This document shows positions 32,832 through 44,300 of a stretch of 64,000 bases of DNA, in pieces; position 1 is the stretch's first letter, and each line of letters begins with the position of its first letter. Position numbers and translations under genes: made by a program. This DNA comes from Haliclona indistincta (taxonomy: Eukaryota > Porifera > Demospongiae > Haplosclerida > Chalinidae): contig OZ024787.1 of the NCBI GenBank assembly GCA_964017065.1, forward strand, positions 776,875-840,874, written 5' to 3'. Below the pieces are notes generated by a model. That model was not told the origin of the DNA and ran no database searches. It saw nothing but the letters and a program-made list of their open reading frames with translations.

Positions 32832-33152
32832 CTATCGAAATCAAAAGGATGTAGAGTTGTGAAATGTACCACTGGTTCACAATGTAAACTAACAAGGAAC
32901 AAGCATGGAATGGTAACACAAGTGGCTTGCTAACAGACCATAGATCCCTACATCAGTGGCTGTACACAAGCTGAAGGTGTCAGCAGTCAACAAGTAGGTC
33001 AACCACACCAGCCACTGTTGTAGGGATCTATGGTCTGTTAGCAAGTCAATTGTGTTACCATTCCATGCTTGTTCCTTGTTAGTTTACATTGTGAACCAGT
33101 GGTAGATTTTACAACCCTACATCCTTTTGATTTCGATAGAAATCATTTTAAT
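32832..33152. mobile_element. Foldback element FB, copy 3
   Basis: Same inverted arms as at 24990-25320, but with a different left flank (AACAAAATAAATTAAAAAG), so the element moved independently here. The right flank continues into the shared GGGGCGAGCC block. Confidence 0.85.
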
Positions 33153-33324
33153 TTTTTTTATCATAATAATTGGGGCGAGCCTGAGCGAGCCCCACATTGA
33201 TTGTCCGAGCCCCGGGGGAATATGTGGCACGGGGTGCGTTATAGACGTTTGTCATCCACTTCCAGAATAGGACCGGAAATAGCTCCAAAATAGGACCGGA
33301 AAATGTCGGGCCGTCAATGTCTGT

Positions 33325-34329
33325 CCACATATCCTAAAATGGTTAGCCTCCTATCTGTGCAATAGAATGCAGTCTGTGTGTGTTGGTGGTGCCTCCTCTG
33401 ATATTCATCATGATTTGTCTGGAGTTCCTCAAGGCTCTGTCCTGGGACCTCTTCTCTTTAATTTTTATATCAATGACATCACTACTATTCCTCTTACTCT
33501 GGGTACTATGTCATTATACGCTGATGACATGATGCTTTATCGCCGGATAGATTCTCATTCTGATTTTGCTGCTCTTCAAGATGATGTCGATCGTTTAAGT
33601 GCCTGGACTGATGATAATCATCTCAAATTCAACACATCGAAGTGCAAATTTATGGTTATCTCCAGAAAACGTACTCCAGCGCTTCCATCTGCTCCTGTTG
33701 TTCTCAACAACTCCCCGTTAGAGCAGGTCGACTCTTACAAATACCTTGGTGTCTGGATTACTTCCACTCTTACCTGGTCGTTGCAAGTAAACGATGTTTG
33801 TATGAAGGCCAGACGTCAAATCGGTTTTCTGTATCGGACTCTTTATAACTTTGCTGATGCTAATACTTTCTTAAGGCTCTACCTAACACATGTTCGACCT
33901 CGTCTTGAATATGCAGCTGTTGTATGGGATCCTCATCAGTCTAGTCACATCAACAAGCTTGAGAATGTCCAAAAATTTGCTCTAAAGGCTGCTACCAAGC
34001 AATGGAAAGCTGATTATGATACCTTGCTAAACTCTTGTCATATCCCGTCACTTGAGCAGAGGAGAAAAATCCTTAAACTTACCACTCTTTTTAAGATCTA
34101 CAAAGGTTATATATGTCTTCCAGAGGCTCCAATTCATGTGAAGCCGCCACCTCGATCACTGAGAAGCACTCAAAATTTGTTGTTTATGAGACCCTTTGCT
34201 CACTCCACTGCCTATGACAACTCATTTTTTCCTCGCTCTATTGCTTTGTGGAACAGGCTCCCCCCTGATGCCCAGAAAACTGACTCATTTTCTTTTTTCG
34301 TAATTGTTTACTTAATTAACTTAGTATAA
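33325..34329 (+). pseudogene. 5'-truncated LINE, C-terminal half of reverse transcriptase
   Basis: Open from about 33325, first Met at 33367. Holds RT motifs SGVPQGSVLGPLLFNFYIND and YADDMMLY (residue 51 onward of the Met-started ORF) and the thumb region (YKYLGVWI, RLYLTHVRPRLEYAAVVWDP) typical of jockey/CR1-type non-LTR elements. The endonuclease and the first half of the RT are absent. It ends LPPDAQKTDSFSFF, the usual end of such ORFs. A 3' UTR of about 65 bp and a poly(A) follow. The ORF has no internal stop, so the insertion is fairly young. Dead-on-arrival copy. Confidence 0.9.
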
Positions 34330-34394
34330 CTGGGTGCTATGCAAGTTAGCTGTAGTTATAGCTATTTTAGTGTCCTGCTTTATGCAAATTAATA

Positions 34395-34407
34395 TAAAAA
34401 AAAAAAA

Positions 34408-34458
<51 letters not shown>

Positions 34459-34501
34459 AGGGAGGGAGGGAGGGAGGGAGGGAGGGAGGGAGGGAGGGAG
34501 G

Positions 34502-34536
<35 letters not shown>

Positions 34537-34540
34537 AAGA
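34395..34540 (+). repeat. LINE poly(A) tail followed by GA, GGGA and GAAA microsatellites
   Basis: About 22 A's, then (GA)n, (GGGA) about 14 units, then (GAAA)n. LINE tails commonly seed such A-rich microsatellites. Confidence 0.92.
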
Positions 34541-34549
34541 AGATGAACA

Positions 34550-36173
34550 AACGGGTGACCACGTGAACTCTGGTTTACCACCTTAGACCTGGTTTCTTTT
34601 GCTTGTGAAGGTCTCTTTGTAATCGCACAAATCGTGCAAAGAGCTTCAGAACGTTAGATTAGCTTGAAACGCCCGTACGGCGAAGATATGGCAGTGCCGT
34701 ACTTAGCCTGCCTCCAGGCGAGACGCCGTCTTGTCATGCCCATAGCAACTGACCTTATAGTCTTTATTAGTAGACTCATTGTATAAATATAAGCGCTTAC
34801 CTCTCAGGATAGCCCCTAGGTAGTTAAAATACCACTGATGTTGTCAACAGCCAAGATAAACGGGAAATATTGCGTTTAGCCTAAGTGTAGCCGCCATCTT
34901 GTTTTCCGCCCAACCCTAAATTACTTTAAAATTGGCTATATTTAATGAATGTTTAACTAACGATTTTCAGTGGACTCAGAGGTGGTAGATTTGCGTGATG
35001 CCAGTCTTGCCATCGTCTGACACCAGAAAGCAGTAGCATGCAGCCTGCAGGCAAACAAAGACGCAACAGCCTTAATAATTTTTTCATTCATAAGAATATA
35101 ATTATATCAGTCATAAAGCAATCGAATGATACCAACTTCGCCTTCCTTGGTGGTGATTTGACTACCGTGCTAGCGGTTAAGATTAAGAAAACGTCACTAG
35201 CGCGCGACAACCAAGATTTAAAATAGTATAACCACAATAATTTTAATTTTGCGCACGCGCAATTTACGGTAATAACTTTTGAACCTTTGTTGAACAGTAT
35301 TATAATGCATTATTTTTATAATAGTAAGAGTTACATAATCAAAGAAATAGCCAAGTATAACCCGCTTGCATTGTCTGCTTCAAGAAATTGGTGTGCTACT
35401 GCATGCAGTGTGTGTGCCCATAGCCTGCTGAATTTACTTCGTTGACAAGGGTCAACTACATCATCAGATTGCAGATGAGTAGAGGAATCTGCTAGCAAGA
35501 TGAGCCATTTTCTCTTCTACTGTGATGATAAAATAGCTGTCTAGAAATCTTGTTTGAATTTAGAGTCTAGTTCTTTCTTCATTACGATATTGAAAAAGAG
35601 AATTCAGCAGAAAAAACAACCCAACTAATAAGATAATACTCGTGAATATCAATTCACATGCTTGCACTAAAAATATGTTACATACGGCCAGCCACACGTG
35701 TCATACACATGCTGTGTGAAGTCGCTGAATGTAGATTTTTGAACAAGAACCATCAAAATGTTGATTGAGTGCCTTTATTGATTATTCGGTTACTAGCTCG
35801 TTTAGTGAATAGAATATTCGGTTATGTGTAAACAGCACTCGTTGCAGCACTACAATAAAGGGCGCTGGATCATTCTATGATAGTCTCGCCATCGTGCATG
35901 TTGGTGTGTAGCTATAGACGATCTAGTTGGCAAAAAGCGTCAATACATTCTGTAATATTACTATACTTTAACTCAAGACTATCATAAACAAAAATATCAG
36001 TTTATTGCGATTAGAATGGTACCTGATTTGTCCATTTTTGATCGGGTTCTGCCATCGCGCGAGTTGTCTGAAGTTATGTACTGATTGGACCAAAATTCTA
36101 ATACATTTTTCCACTAGAAAATTTTTACACATGCGCGCTAACCCTTGGACTACCTACGATCAGTGCCATGTTG
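34550..36173. other. Intergenic, no gene seen
   Basis: No ORF above 65 codons and no recognised domain. Contains a short piece of the dispersed repeat near 34889-34918. Confidence 0.5.
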
Positions 36174-36177
36174 TTAA

Positions 36178-36772
36178 CCCTTTAATTACTGAATTATTTT
36201 GACGACAATCTGACTTCCTCTAAACTGACAGTTTGTCTTGCGATTTTCTACAACATGCAGTACGCTAGCTGTTCCAAACTAGCACTGTTTCTTCCTGGCA
36301 TGTCAAAGTTTACGACCATGTACTAAACTCTGAGTTGGCCACTCCCACTTCGGAACTGAAGCCGCTTAAGTGCTGCGTCCTCGTCATTTTTCAAACTGAT
36401 GGTCATCGTTTAGCCTGGTGACTGATACAAAAACCTGGCGGTGTCCAGGTGAGCAAACAGCACAGTTTAGACCATATTCTATGCCAAAGTATGCGTTTCA
36501 GGGCATCCTGAAGCCCCAAAAATGCCGAAAGCGGCGAGGGGCTCTGCCCCTTCGAACCCCGGCTTAAAAGGGGACACCCCCTTAAAACATCCCCCGTCCC
36601 CCCGTTCTATATGGTTTAGTGGGGAGGGCGCGACGAAAAACAGTGGGTTTTTTCAGGTAATTTGCAATTAAACTTGATTTGACCTTTCTAGAGCACTTTT
36701 CACACTAGTTATGACGTCTAGAGTAGGTGGAGTCAATTATGATGCCAAACGGCATCATTAGGGGTTAAAGAG
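36178..36772. mobile_element. piggyBac-like MITE, second copy, inverted, 595 bp
   Basis: Near full-length inverse match to 31073-31670. Flanked by TTAA at 36174-36177 and 36773-36776. Its distal end is worn (TTAAAGAG instead of TAAAGGG). Confidence 0.88.
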
Positions 36773-37035
36773 TTAACTGCCATATCGTGGAAGACACTCC
36801 TCGCCTAATTCTCCTTGTCTCCATGTACCCTCAGCAAGAACCAATTCCTATCACAACTCGTTTTTTCCAAGTTCAATTAGGCCAATTGCCGAGTTGGGCA
36901 CATGCTGAGTCTCTGAACTTGTTTAAACACTTTGTATCTCTCTTCTTTGTGTAATTTGGGTGGATACTTGAATTATCTACTAGTTATAATATTATGCCTC
37001 CTTTGCATTTGCATAAATAATTTATTATAAAAAAA

Positions 37036-37857
37036 GTAGTCTAAAGGACAATTATTAGTACCTGTTATACACTGAGTGTTGTTGATGTAGCCAAACCAAC
37101 TGTTGCCTGATCTCATGAACTTGAAAGGTGTGGCTGACATATTGCAATGGACATTGCTAGTATCCAAAAATTACTCACATTGACACAGTCCTTTGATCTC
37201 AGTGAGGCATTCTAAAATATCCACTCCAATAGACAGACACGCCCAAGTTTGGTAGTCTACCATCTACTCTGATATCAACCAGTGCTGTTGTTGAGGATGT
37301 GTTCTGCAGGAGAATGTGAAGCTGGAAACATTCAGTGGTTTCATTTTGTCCATAGTATCGAACTAGTCTTGCATGTTGAGTGGTGACCTTCACAACACCA
37401 GGACTTGTACTACCATAGTATCCTACTGTTGCTATTGTTGTGCTGATCTCTAGTCCTGGATATGTTTGTATGTGATGGGTCCTATCAGAGCAGTCTGGTA
37501 AGTTGGTGGTGGTGTTACAGAAGCAGACCATGATGGGGTCAGATGACATGGAGGAGAGTCTGTCAGTGTTACTGAAATTAAGATGTTTCATAAGAGGAGT
37601 GTCAAAGTACCATGAGGTTTAGAATATCCTACAAGTCATGCTGTACAGGATTAAATGTTCTGACATAATTACCCATTGCATAACAACCCATCAGTATAGC
37701 ACCATACATATCACTCCCTCCTGGGCCTGCTCTGTTTCCTGAGAAGATCAATGAACTAGAAGCTCCATAAAGATTAATGGTACAATCTATATTTGGCTGT
37801 TGTAAAGTGAATAGTTGGTGTATCACAAGAATTGTTCCACCATGTTTCTCAGCATTG
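37036..37857 (-). pseudogene. Family fragment D: ectodomain end to Cys-rich linker
   Basis: Minus-strand remnant covering NAEKHGGTILVIH... through NCPLDY. Frameshifts occur near 37610 and 37225, splitting it into three frames. It has no signal peptide, N-terminal ectodomain, membrane half or promoter. At its 5' side it is joined directly to the downstream spacer of copy C (37857-37945, containing CTTGGTTTGTAACTGAAG), as expected from unequal recombination or deletion between tandem copies. Confidence 0.88.
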
Positions 37858-38202
37858 TATTGTAGGCAAGGTATGGCTAATTCTTGGTTTGTAACTGAAG
37901 TATGAGTTAGTACAGCATACCCCTCCAAACCCATATCCATGACTTTTTAAGCTTCAAAAAAATTTTTTACTACAATACAACATTTTGTTATTTAAAACAT
38001 GTACATAGCTACATGCTTATTAATGTAACGGAACAGCAACTAAGGTATACATAAAGAACTAAGCTATACATAAAGAACTAAGCTATACAAAAGAACTAAG
38101 CTATACATAAAGAAAATACACGAAGACAAGGAAGAACAAACAAAAGCTAAGGCATGCAGGTCAGGTAATGGAATTGAAAATCACTGCATTATGCATGTGA
38201 GT
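37858..38202 (-). other. 3' flank of copy C
   Basis: Matches the 3' flanks of copies B and E. Contains three tandem AAAGAACTAAGCTATACAT units (about 38055-38110). No gene. Confidence 0.6.
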
Positions 38203-40230
38203 TCAAGTATCAAACAGTAGTGGTTCTCTTGCCAACAGCACTGGAGAAGAAGACTCATTCTCTTCACGAGGATGTGGAAACTCCAGTAAAAACTGATGCT
38301 CTCCTCTACGTGAGCCATACACTATTGATGGTGGGGATCCTAGAGGAGATTTTTCCTTTTCATCATCCTCATCTTCTGCCACCTGAGGCACTTCTTTATA
38401 CTCTGGTCTATCTCTAAACCCTAGCCTTCTCTTGATCTTCTTGAGGTCAAAGTTCCACCAGAGGTGCATTGCCATGGTGACGAGACAGACAACAAAGGAC
38501 AGAAAAACAGAGACAATGGTTGCTATTTGATAATCCCTTGACCCAAGAGAAGCAGTAGCCAGACTAACAGTGCTCAGGAAAAATATGTTGAGAAGATAGA
38601 ATACTTCAAGTGCGTTCAGATATGCTTTTGTATACACACCTTTTGTGAAAGACCAAAATGTTAAAATACCTACTACACAAGAAATTATGATGTAAGCATT
38701 GACTATATCCAATCCTCCTAAAGTGAAGGAGAATGCCACAGTGAGAACTAGTCGCACCATCAGAGTCACTCCTGTCCAGAATCGATACTTGTCTTTGTAA
38801 GGTCCTCCATAAGCATCAAACAGTGGCTTGAACTTAGCCACTGGATTCCATCTGTGCTGTGGGATACACTTGTGACTGTATCTCTCTAGTAGAGGAGCAC
38901 ACAACACTAAAACAGGATAAGCCAGTCCAATGACCAGGACACCAAATGAGAAGACTACCAGAATAAGGTGTTCAATGCTACCATACTCAATGTTCCCATC
39001 AACACTCCACACTGCCAGTATACTGTCATTGCATGCCAGCCGAGTCATGGAAAGAGCATTCGTGACTGTGAGTAGGATTTTAGTGTAGGACATGAGAAAC
39101 AGTGTAGTTAGTGCTGGGACAGCATGAGAGCCACACAACCTGCAAAGCCACACAGAGTAGCGACAGCCAACAATAATAACACCCATGAGCAGGAACAGGT
39201 AAGCAGGAAAGACAAACTGTAGCCAAGTGTTCCAGTAGCCATCTAGTCCATCAAACAAGCACACTTCAATACCCAGGTCAAGGTTAAGCCATGAGATGAA
39301 CTGGCTCACCACTGGAATACTACCATATGGGAAGAAGAAAGGTTCATTGAGCTTTACCATATTAGCATAGAACAGTAGTCCATTGATAGTTCCGACAGAG
39401 ACACTCAAGTTGAGGATCATTAACACAGCCACCAACACTATGCCAGCGATGGCAAACGCTGGCAACAAGAAGAGATACCAGTTAGAGCAAGTACCACAGC
39501 GATTAGATCCCAGCATGATACTAAGGTGAGACTGGCATTGTCCACAGAGTATACCTGTTCTATTGGCCACACACTGACGATCAGGTGCCATGATGTCAAA
39601 CGAGACATCAGATCGATTGCAGTAGTCAAAAGGACAATTATTAGTACCTGTTATACACTGAGTGTTGTTGATGTAACCAAACCATCCGTTGCCTGATCTC
39701 ATGAACTTGAAACGTTTGGCTGACAAAATGCATTGGACTTTGCTAGTATCCAAAAATTGCTCACATTGACATTGTCCTTTGATCTCAGTGAAGCCAATTG
39801 GGCATTCTAAAATGTCCACTCTAATAGACACACCCAAGTTTGGTAGTCTACCATCCACTCTGATATCAACCAGTGCTGTTGTTGAGGATGTGTTCTGCAG
39901 GAGAATGTGGAGCTGGAAACATTCAGTGGTTTCATTTTGTCCATAGTATCGAACTAGTCTTGCATGTTGAGCGGTGACCTTCACAACACCAGGACTTGTA
40001 CCACCATAGTATCCTACTGTTGCTATTGATGTGCTGATCTCTAGTCCTGGATATGTTCGTATGTGATGGGTCCTATCAGAGCATTCTTGTAAGTTGGTGG
40101 TGGTGTTACAGAAGCAGACCATGATGGGGTCAGATGACATGGAGGAAAGTCTGTCAGTGTTACTAAAATGAAGATATTTCATAAGAGGAGTGTCAAAGTA
40201 CCATGAGATTTCATTAGAATGTCTTACATG
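38203..40230 (-). pseudogene. Family copy C, 3' part (after the LTR insertion)
   Basis: Continues the reading frame of copy C from HVRHSNEISWYF to the stop at 38203. It encodes the end of the ectodomain, the Cys-rich linker, all membrane segments (NWYLFLLPAFAIAGIV onward) and the acidic tail with PPSIVYGSRRGEHQF and the end LLAREPLLFDT. No stop or frameshift is present in this part. The only lesion is the retrotransposon at 40231-45476. The apparent short start (MEVNSLD) is read from LTR sequence and is not a native start. Confidence 0.93.
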
Positions 40231-40417
40231 TGTAATGTCAAGACTATTGACTTCCATGTTGTTGTGTATTCAGAGACAGACCTTGTTATCATGTAATATA
40301 GTCAGTCACATGTTATGTCACGCTACTGTTCAGTTCACAAGCCTATGTTCTGTATAAATACTGCTGCATTATTTTTAAAAAAGAGTTCTTGTGTTCTGAA
40401 ATGCTGTGAACATTACA
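40231..40417 (+). repeat. 5' LTR, 187 bp
   Basis: Starts TGTAATGTCA, ends GAACATTACA. TATAAATA at 40353-40360 is a likely promoter box, and TTTTTAAAAAAGAG follows. No canonical AATAAA is seen. Confidence 0.97.
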
Positions 40418-40418
40418 T

Positions 40419-40436
40419 TGGTGGCAGCGGTGGGAT
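40419..40436 (+). other. Primer binding site, tRNA-Leu type
   Basis: TGGTGGCAGCGGTGGGAT, one base after the LTR, is complementary to the 3' end (with CCA) of a tRNA-Leu as I know it from animals. The gag ATG follows with no spacer. Confidence 0.8.
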
Positions 40437-41309
40437 ATGACTGACTCTCGTCCCCAGATTCGGGCGCCACGCTCGTACGCCCTGGGAGAAGACTTCGCAC
40501 TCTGGCTCCGCCGATATGAAGCTTATGTAAAAGCTGTAGAGATGCCTGAAGGCAAACACTGTGCAGCACTACTGTCGATGCTGGACGACGCAGCTTTTCG
40601 TGCGTACGACCTGTTGGGACTCTCTGCCACGGAGGCCGCCGACTACAAGAAGCTGGTGGAAGAACTTACAACTAGGTTTAGTTCGACAGCGGGCCAGCAA
40701 GAACTACGTTGGCAGTTGAACCATCGTACACAAGAACCAGAAGAGACGTTAGACACTTTTGCTGACGCCCTGCTCGTTCTGGCAAACGGCGCCTACCCTC
40801 TACAAGACAGAGCCCTCAGAATGGAGTTGGTTCGGGACAGGTTCGTCGCCGGTCTGCGTGATGACAAACTTCAAGAAGCAGTAATGCAGTCACCTGTAGA
40901 AGCGCTGGCTACACTGGATAAAACTCGCGAGACAGCGAAAAGAATAGAAGCGGCTCAGACTGCTCGGCGCAAGATAAGTCAAACCAGAAAAGCCATGTCG
41001 TTAGCCCTGGATGATTCCACAACTCCTGCTCCTTCTCGCGTAGCCAACGTGGGACACCAGCCTGCACGTGAAGATGGACTAGCAGCAGCAGTTGACCGAA
41101 ACACTCAAGTCTTGCAGCAATTGCTACAGCGTATCACATCTGGAGACACACCAGTTACCCCACCACGACAGCAACGTCGTCGGAGACCACCAGGACCGTG
41201 CTGGAAATGTGGACAACAAGGACATCTTCAGCGAAACTGCCCTGAAGAAGCTGCGGGAAACGACCAGCGGCCGACGCCAAGGGTCAACCGTCGGCCGCAA
41301 AACCAGTAG
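40437..41309 (+). CDS. Ty3/gypsy gag (290 aa)
   Basis: Structural protein of the element's particle. Residues about 1-190 form a capsid-like helical region (EALATLDKTRETAKRIEAAQ near its end). Then a basic, Pro/Arg-rich linker, and one zinc knuckle CX2CX4HX4C (CWKCGQQGHLQRNC) at 255-268 for RNA binding. The ATG abuts the primer binding site, leaving only R-U5 plus PBS as leader. The last 64 nt overlap the pol frame, where a -1 frameshift signal lies. Confidence 0.95.
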   Translation: MTDSRPQIRAPRSYALGEDFALWLRRYEAYVKAVEMPEGKHCAALLSMLDDAAFRAYDLLGLSATEAADYKKLVEELTTRFSSTAGQQELRWQLNHRTQEPEETLDTFADALLVLANGAYPLQDRALRMELVRDRFVAGLRDDKLQEAVMQSPVEALATLDKTRETAKRIEAAQTARRKISQTRKAMSLALDDSTTPAPSRVANVGHQPAREDGLAAAVDRNTQVLQQLLQRITSGDTPVTPPRQQRRRRPPGPCWKCGQQGHLQRNCPEEAAGNDQRPTPRVNRRPQNQ

Positions 41310-44300
41310 ACCCCTCCGACCCTTCTCACCAAGTATTCAGCACGGCACTTCAGCAATCCGTGTTCGTGGAAGGGAAAATCAACGGAGTACCCTGCACTAT
41401 CCTGGTTGACACTGGAGCTGCTGTAACAATTGTACATCGCAGAATATGGGACCGAGGTAAAAGAACAGCTACTCTCGAGAACAACACATCATCAGTTGTG
41501 ACCGCAAATGGAGAACCTCTCAAGCTTCTCGGTAAAACAAAGGTGGTCTTCAGCCTGGCTGAACGTGAGTTGAAACACAACATCTTAGTTACTGACAGCA
41601 TAACACAAGATTGTCTCCTTGGGTCTGATTTTCTGACAGCACATGAGTGTGTGGTAGATTTGAAAGCACGTAAATTGGTAATGGGTTTATTGTCCACACC
41701 AATTTTTCATCTGCAAGTAACTGATCAATCCCAAGCTGTGTGCCGAGTATCAATGTCTGAGACGATGGTTTTCCGTGCTGGTGAAGAGCGAGTTTGTGTG
41801 GGCAATATTGACATTCCTCCCCTTGTCACTATAGGTTCTGCTGGTGTAGTTGAACCAAAGGAAGGTTTTGAGGAAAGAAGCAATCTGCTACTTGCTCGAA
41901 CTTTGGTAGTTCCGGACAATGGCTGTCTACCTGTGAGATTGGCTAACCTAACAGAATCACCTGTGACCGTGTATAAAGGAACCAATGTGGCCATCTTCTC
42001 TCCCTTACCATCAGATAGTGAGACCTTAGTAACTCCTCTTACCTCTTTCTCACATGTAAACCAACTAAGTGCCTCGCGTATGTCTTCTACTGACCTTAAG
42101 ATTGATACCGGCATGATGAGTCAGCCTCAGCGAGTTGCAATTGACGAGTTAATTAGTGACTTTGGTGATGTATTTTCCACCAATAAGCACGATATAGGAC
42201 GCACACGCCAGATATACCATAAAATCAATACTGGTGATTCTGCTCCTATTCGATTAGGTCCTCGTCGAGTCCCGATACATTTCCGTCAAGAAATCTCTGG
42301 TCTGTTGGATGACATGCAGAGACAAGACATCATTGAGCCATCAATTTCACCTTGGGCGTCTCCTATTGTTCTAGTCCGCAAGAAAGATGGATCTCCTCGG
42401 TTTTGTGTTGATTATCGCAAACTGAATGCTGCTACAATCAAGGACTCGTACCCGCTACCAAGAGTGGATGATATTTTGGATTCGCTGTCAGGATCGCAGT
42501 GGTTCTCTACACTGGATCTAAGAAGTGGTTATTGGCAAGTTGAGGTTGACCCTGCTGATAAAGAGAAGACAGCCTTTACCACTCCGTATGGTCTCTATCA
42601 GTTCAAAGTCATGCCGTTTGGTCTGTGCAACGCACCAAGTACCTTTCAACGTCTGATGGAGTTAGTCCTAGCAGGCTTGCATTGGGAAACCTGTCTAATT
42701 TATTTGGATGACGTAGTGGTGTTTGGTCGAACCTGGAAAGAGCACATGCTTCGGATCAGAGAAGTACTATCCCGTTTACTTCAGGCAAACTTAAAGCTGA
42801 ATCCTGAGAAGTGTCAGTTCTTCAGGAAATCTGTCACGTTTCTGGGACACATAATTTCAGACAAAGGTGTGAGTACTGATCCCGAGAAAATACGAGCAAT
42901 TGTACAATGGCCGACACCAACAAGTCCCGAGGAGTTAAGGAGCTTCCTAGGCTTGGCGTCGTATTACAGGAGGTTTATCGACAAATTCGCTGAGATAGCT
43001 GCTCCTCTGTATCGTATGCAAGACAAGAATTCGAAGTTTCAGTGGAGCGAACAATGTCAGAGTGCATTTCAGTCTCTCAAGCAAAAGCTCAGCTCTGCCC
43101 CTGTATTGGCATTTCCAAATTCTCGAGACACGTTCATCCTTGATACTGACGCTAGTGATGTTGGTATTGGTGGTGTACTTTCACAAGTCCAAGATGGAAT
43201 GGAGCGTGTGATATCATATGGAAGTCGTACTCTTAGTAAGGCAGAAAAGAATTACTGTGTTACCAGAAAGGAACTTTTGGCTTTGGTTTACTTTATGCGC
43301 CAATTTCGTTCCTACCTATTAGGTCACCCATTCCTAGTCCGGACAGATCACTCTTCTCTGCGCTGGCTGAGTCAGTTCAAGCAGCCTGAGGGACAATTAG
43401 CCCGTTGGATAGAGCAGTTGCAAGAGTTTGATTTTCAAATTGAGCATAGGAAGGGACGCGACCACAGTAATGCTGATGCCCTCTCACGAATTCCACCACA
43501 TGTGCAAGGTGAATCAAGTCAATCACAAACAACTGTGAGTGTATGTACTCCCAATGCAGACGACACTGATGGTTGGATGCCTTCTTGGTCTGCACAAGAA
43601 ACTCAAATAAGGCAACAGCAGGATCCTGTCATTGGCGAGATTCTTGGCTGGCTACAAGAGTCAAACACTCGTCCATCTGATGGTGATGTGGAGAGCATGG
43701 GGCACTCTGTGCGGTCACTCTGGGCTCAGTGGGACAGACTCAAACTGGTGAATGGACTGCTTTATCGACAGTGGGAAGAAGCTAGTTCTGGTATGATAAA
43801 GTTACAGCTAGTGCTACCTCAATCACTTATTCCTACTGTTTTAGAAGCTCTTCATAGTGGTATTGGAGGAGGTCACTTTGGTGTTAGAAAAACAATTGAG
43901 AAAGTGCGGTCTCGTTTCTATTGGCCTCAGTTACGACAAGATGTTGAACAATGGTGTCGACAGTGTTCTGCCTGTGCACAGACCAAATCTCCAACAACAC
44001 ACGCTAGAGGACCACTGAATCCATCGAAAGTAGGATTTCCCATGGAGAGAATGGCGTTAGACATTGTTGGACCGCTCCCTCTTACTAAACAAGGAAACAA
44101 GTACATCTTGGTTGTGGCTGACTATTTCACTCGCTGGGTGGAGGCTTACGGTCTACCTAATACAGAAGCGTCTACGATTGCCAAGGTGTTGATGAATGAG
44201 TGGATATGTCGGTTCGGTGCCCCTTATGCCATTCATTCTGATCAAGGAAGGAACTTTGAGTCTCAACTATTTGCAGAATTGTGCACTCTCTTGGGAATCC

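Noticed and set aside
40203..40257. Start codon for the 3' part of copy C (MEVNSLD)
   Set aside because: These codons are read backwards out of the LTR; they are not part of the native gene.
41360..41362. GTG at 41360 as the true pol start
   Set aside because: The frame is open back to 41246 and a -1 signal lies in the overlap, so pol is better explained as a frameshift product.
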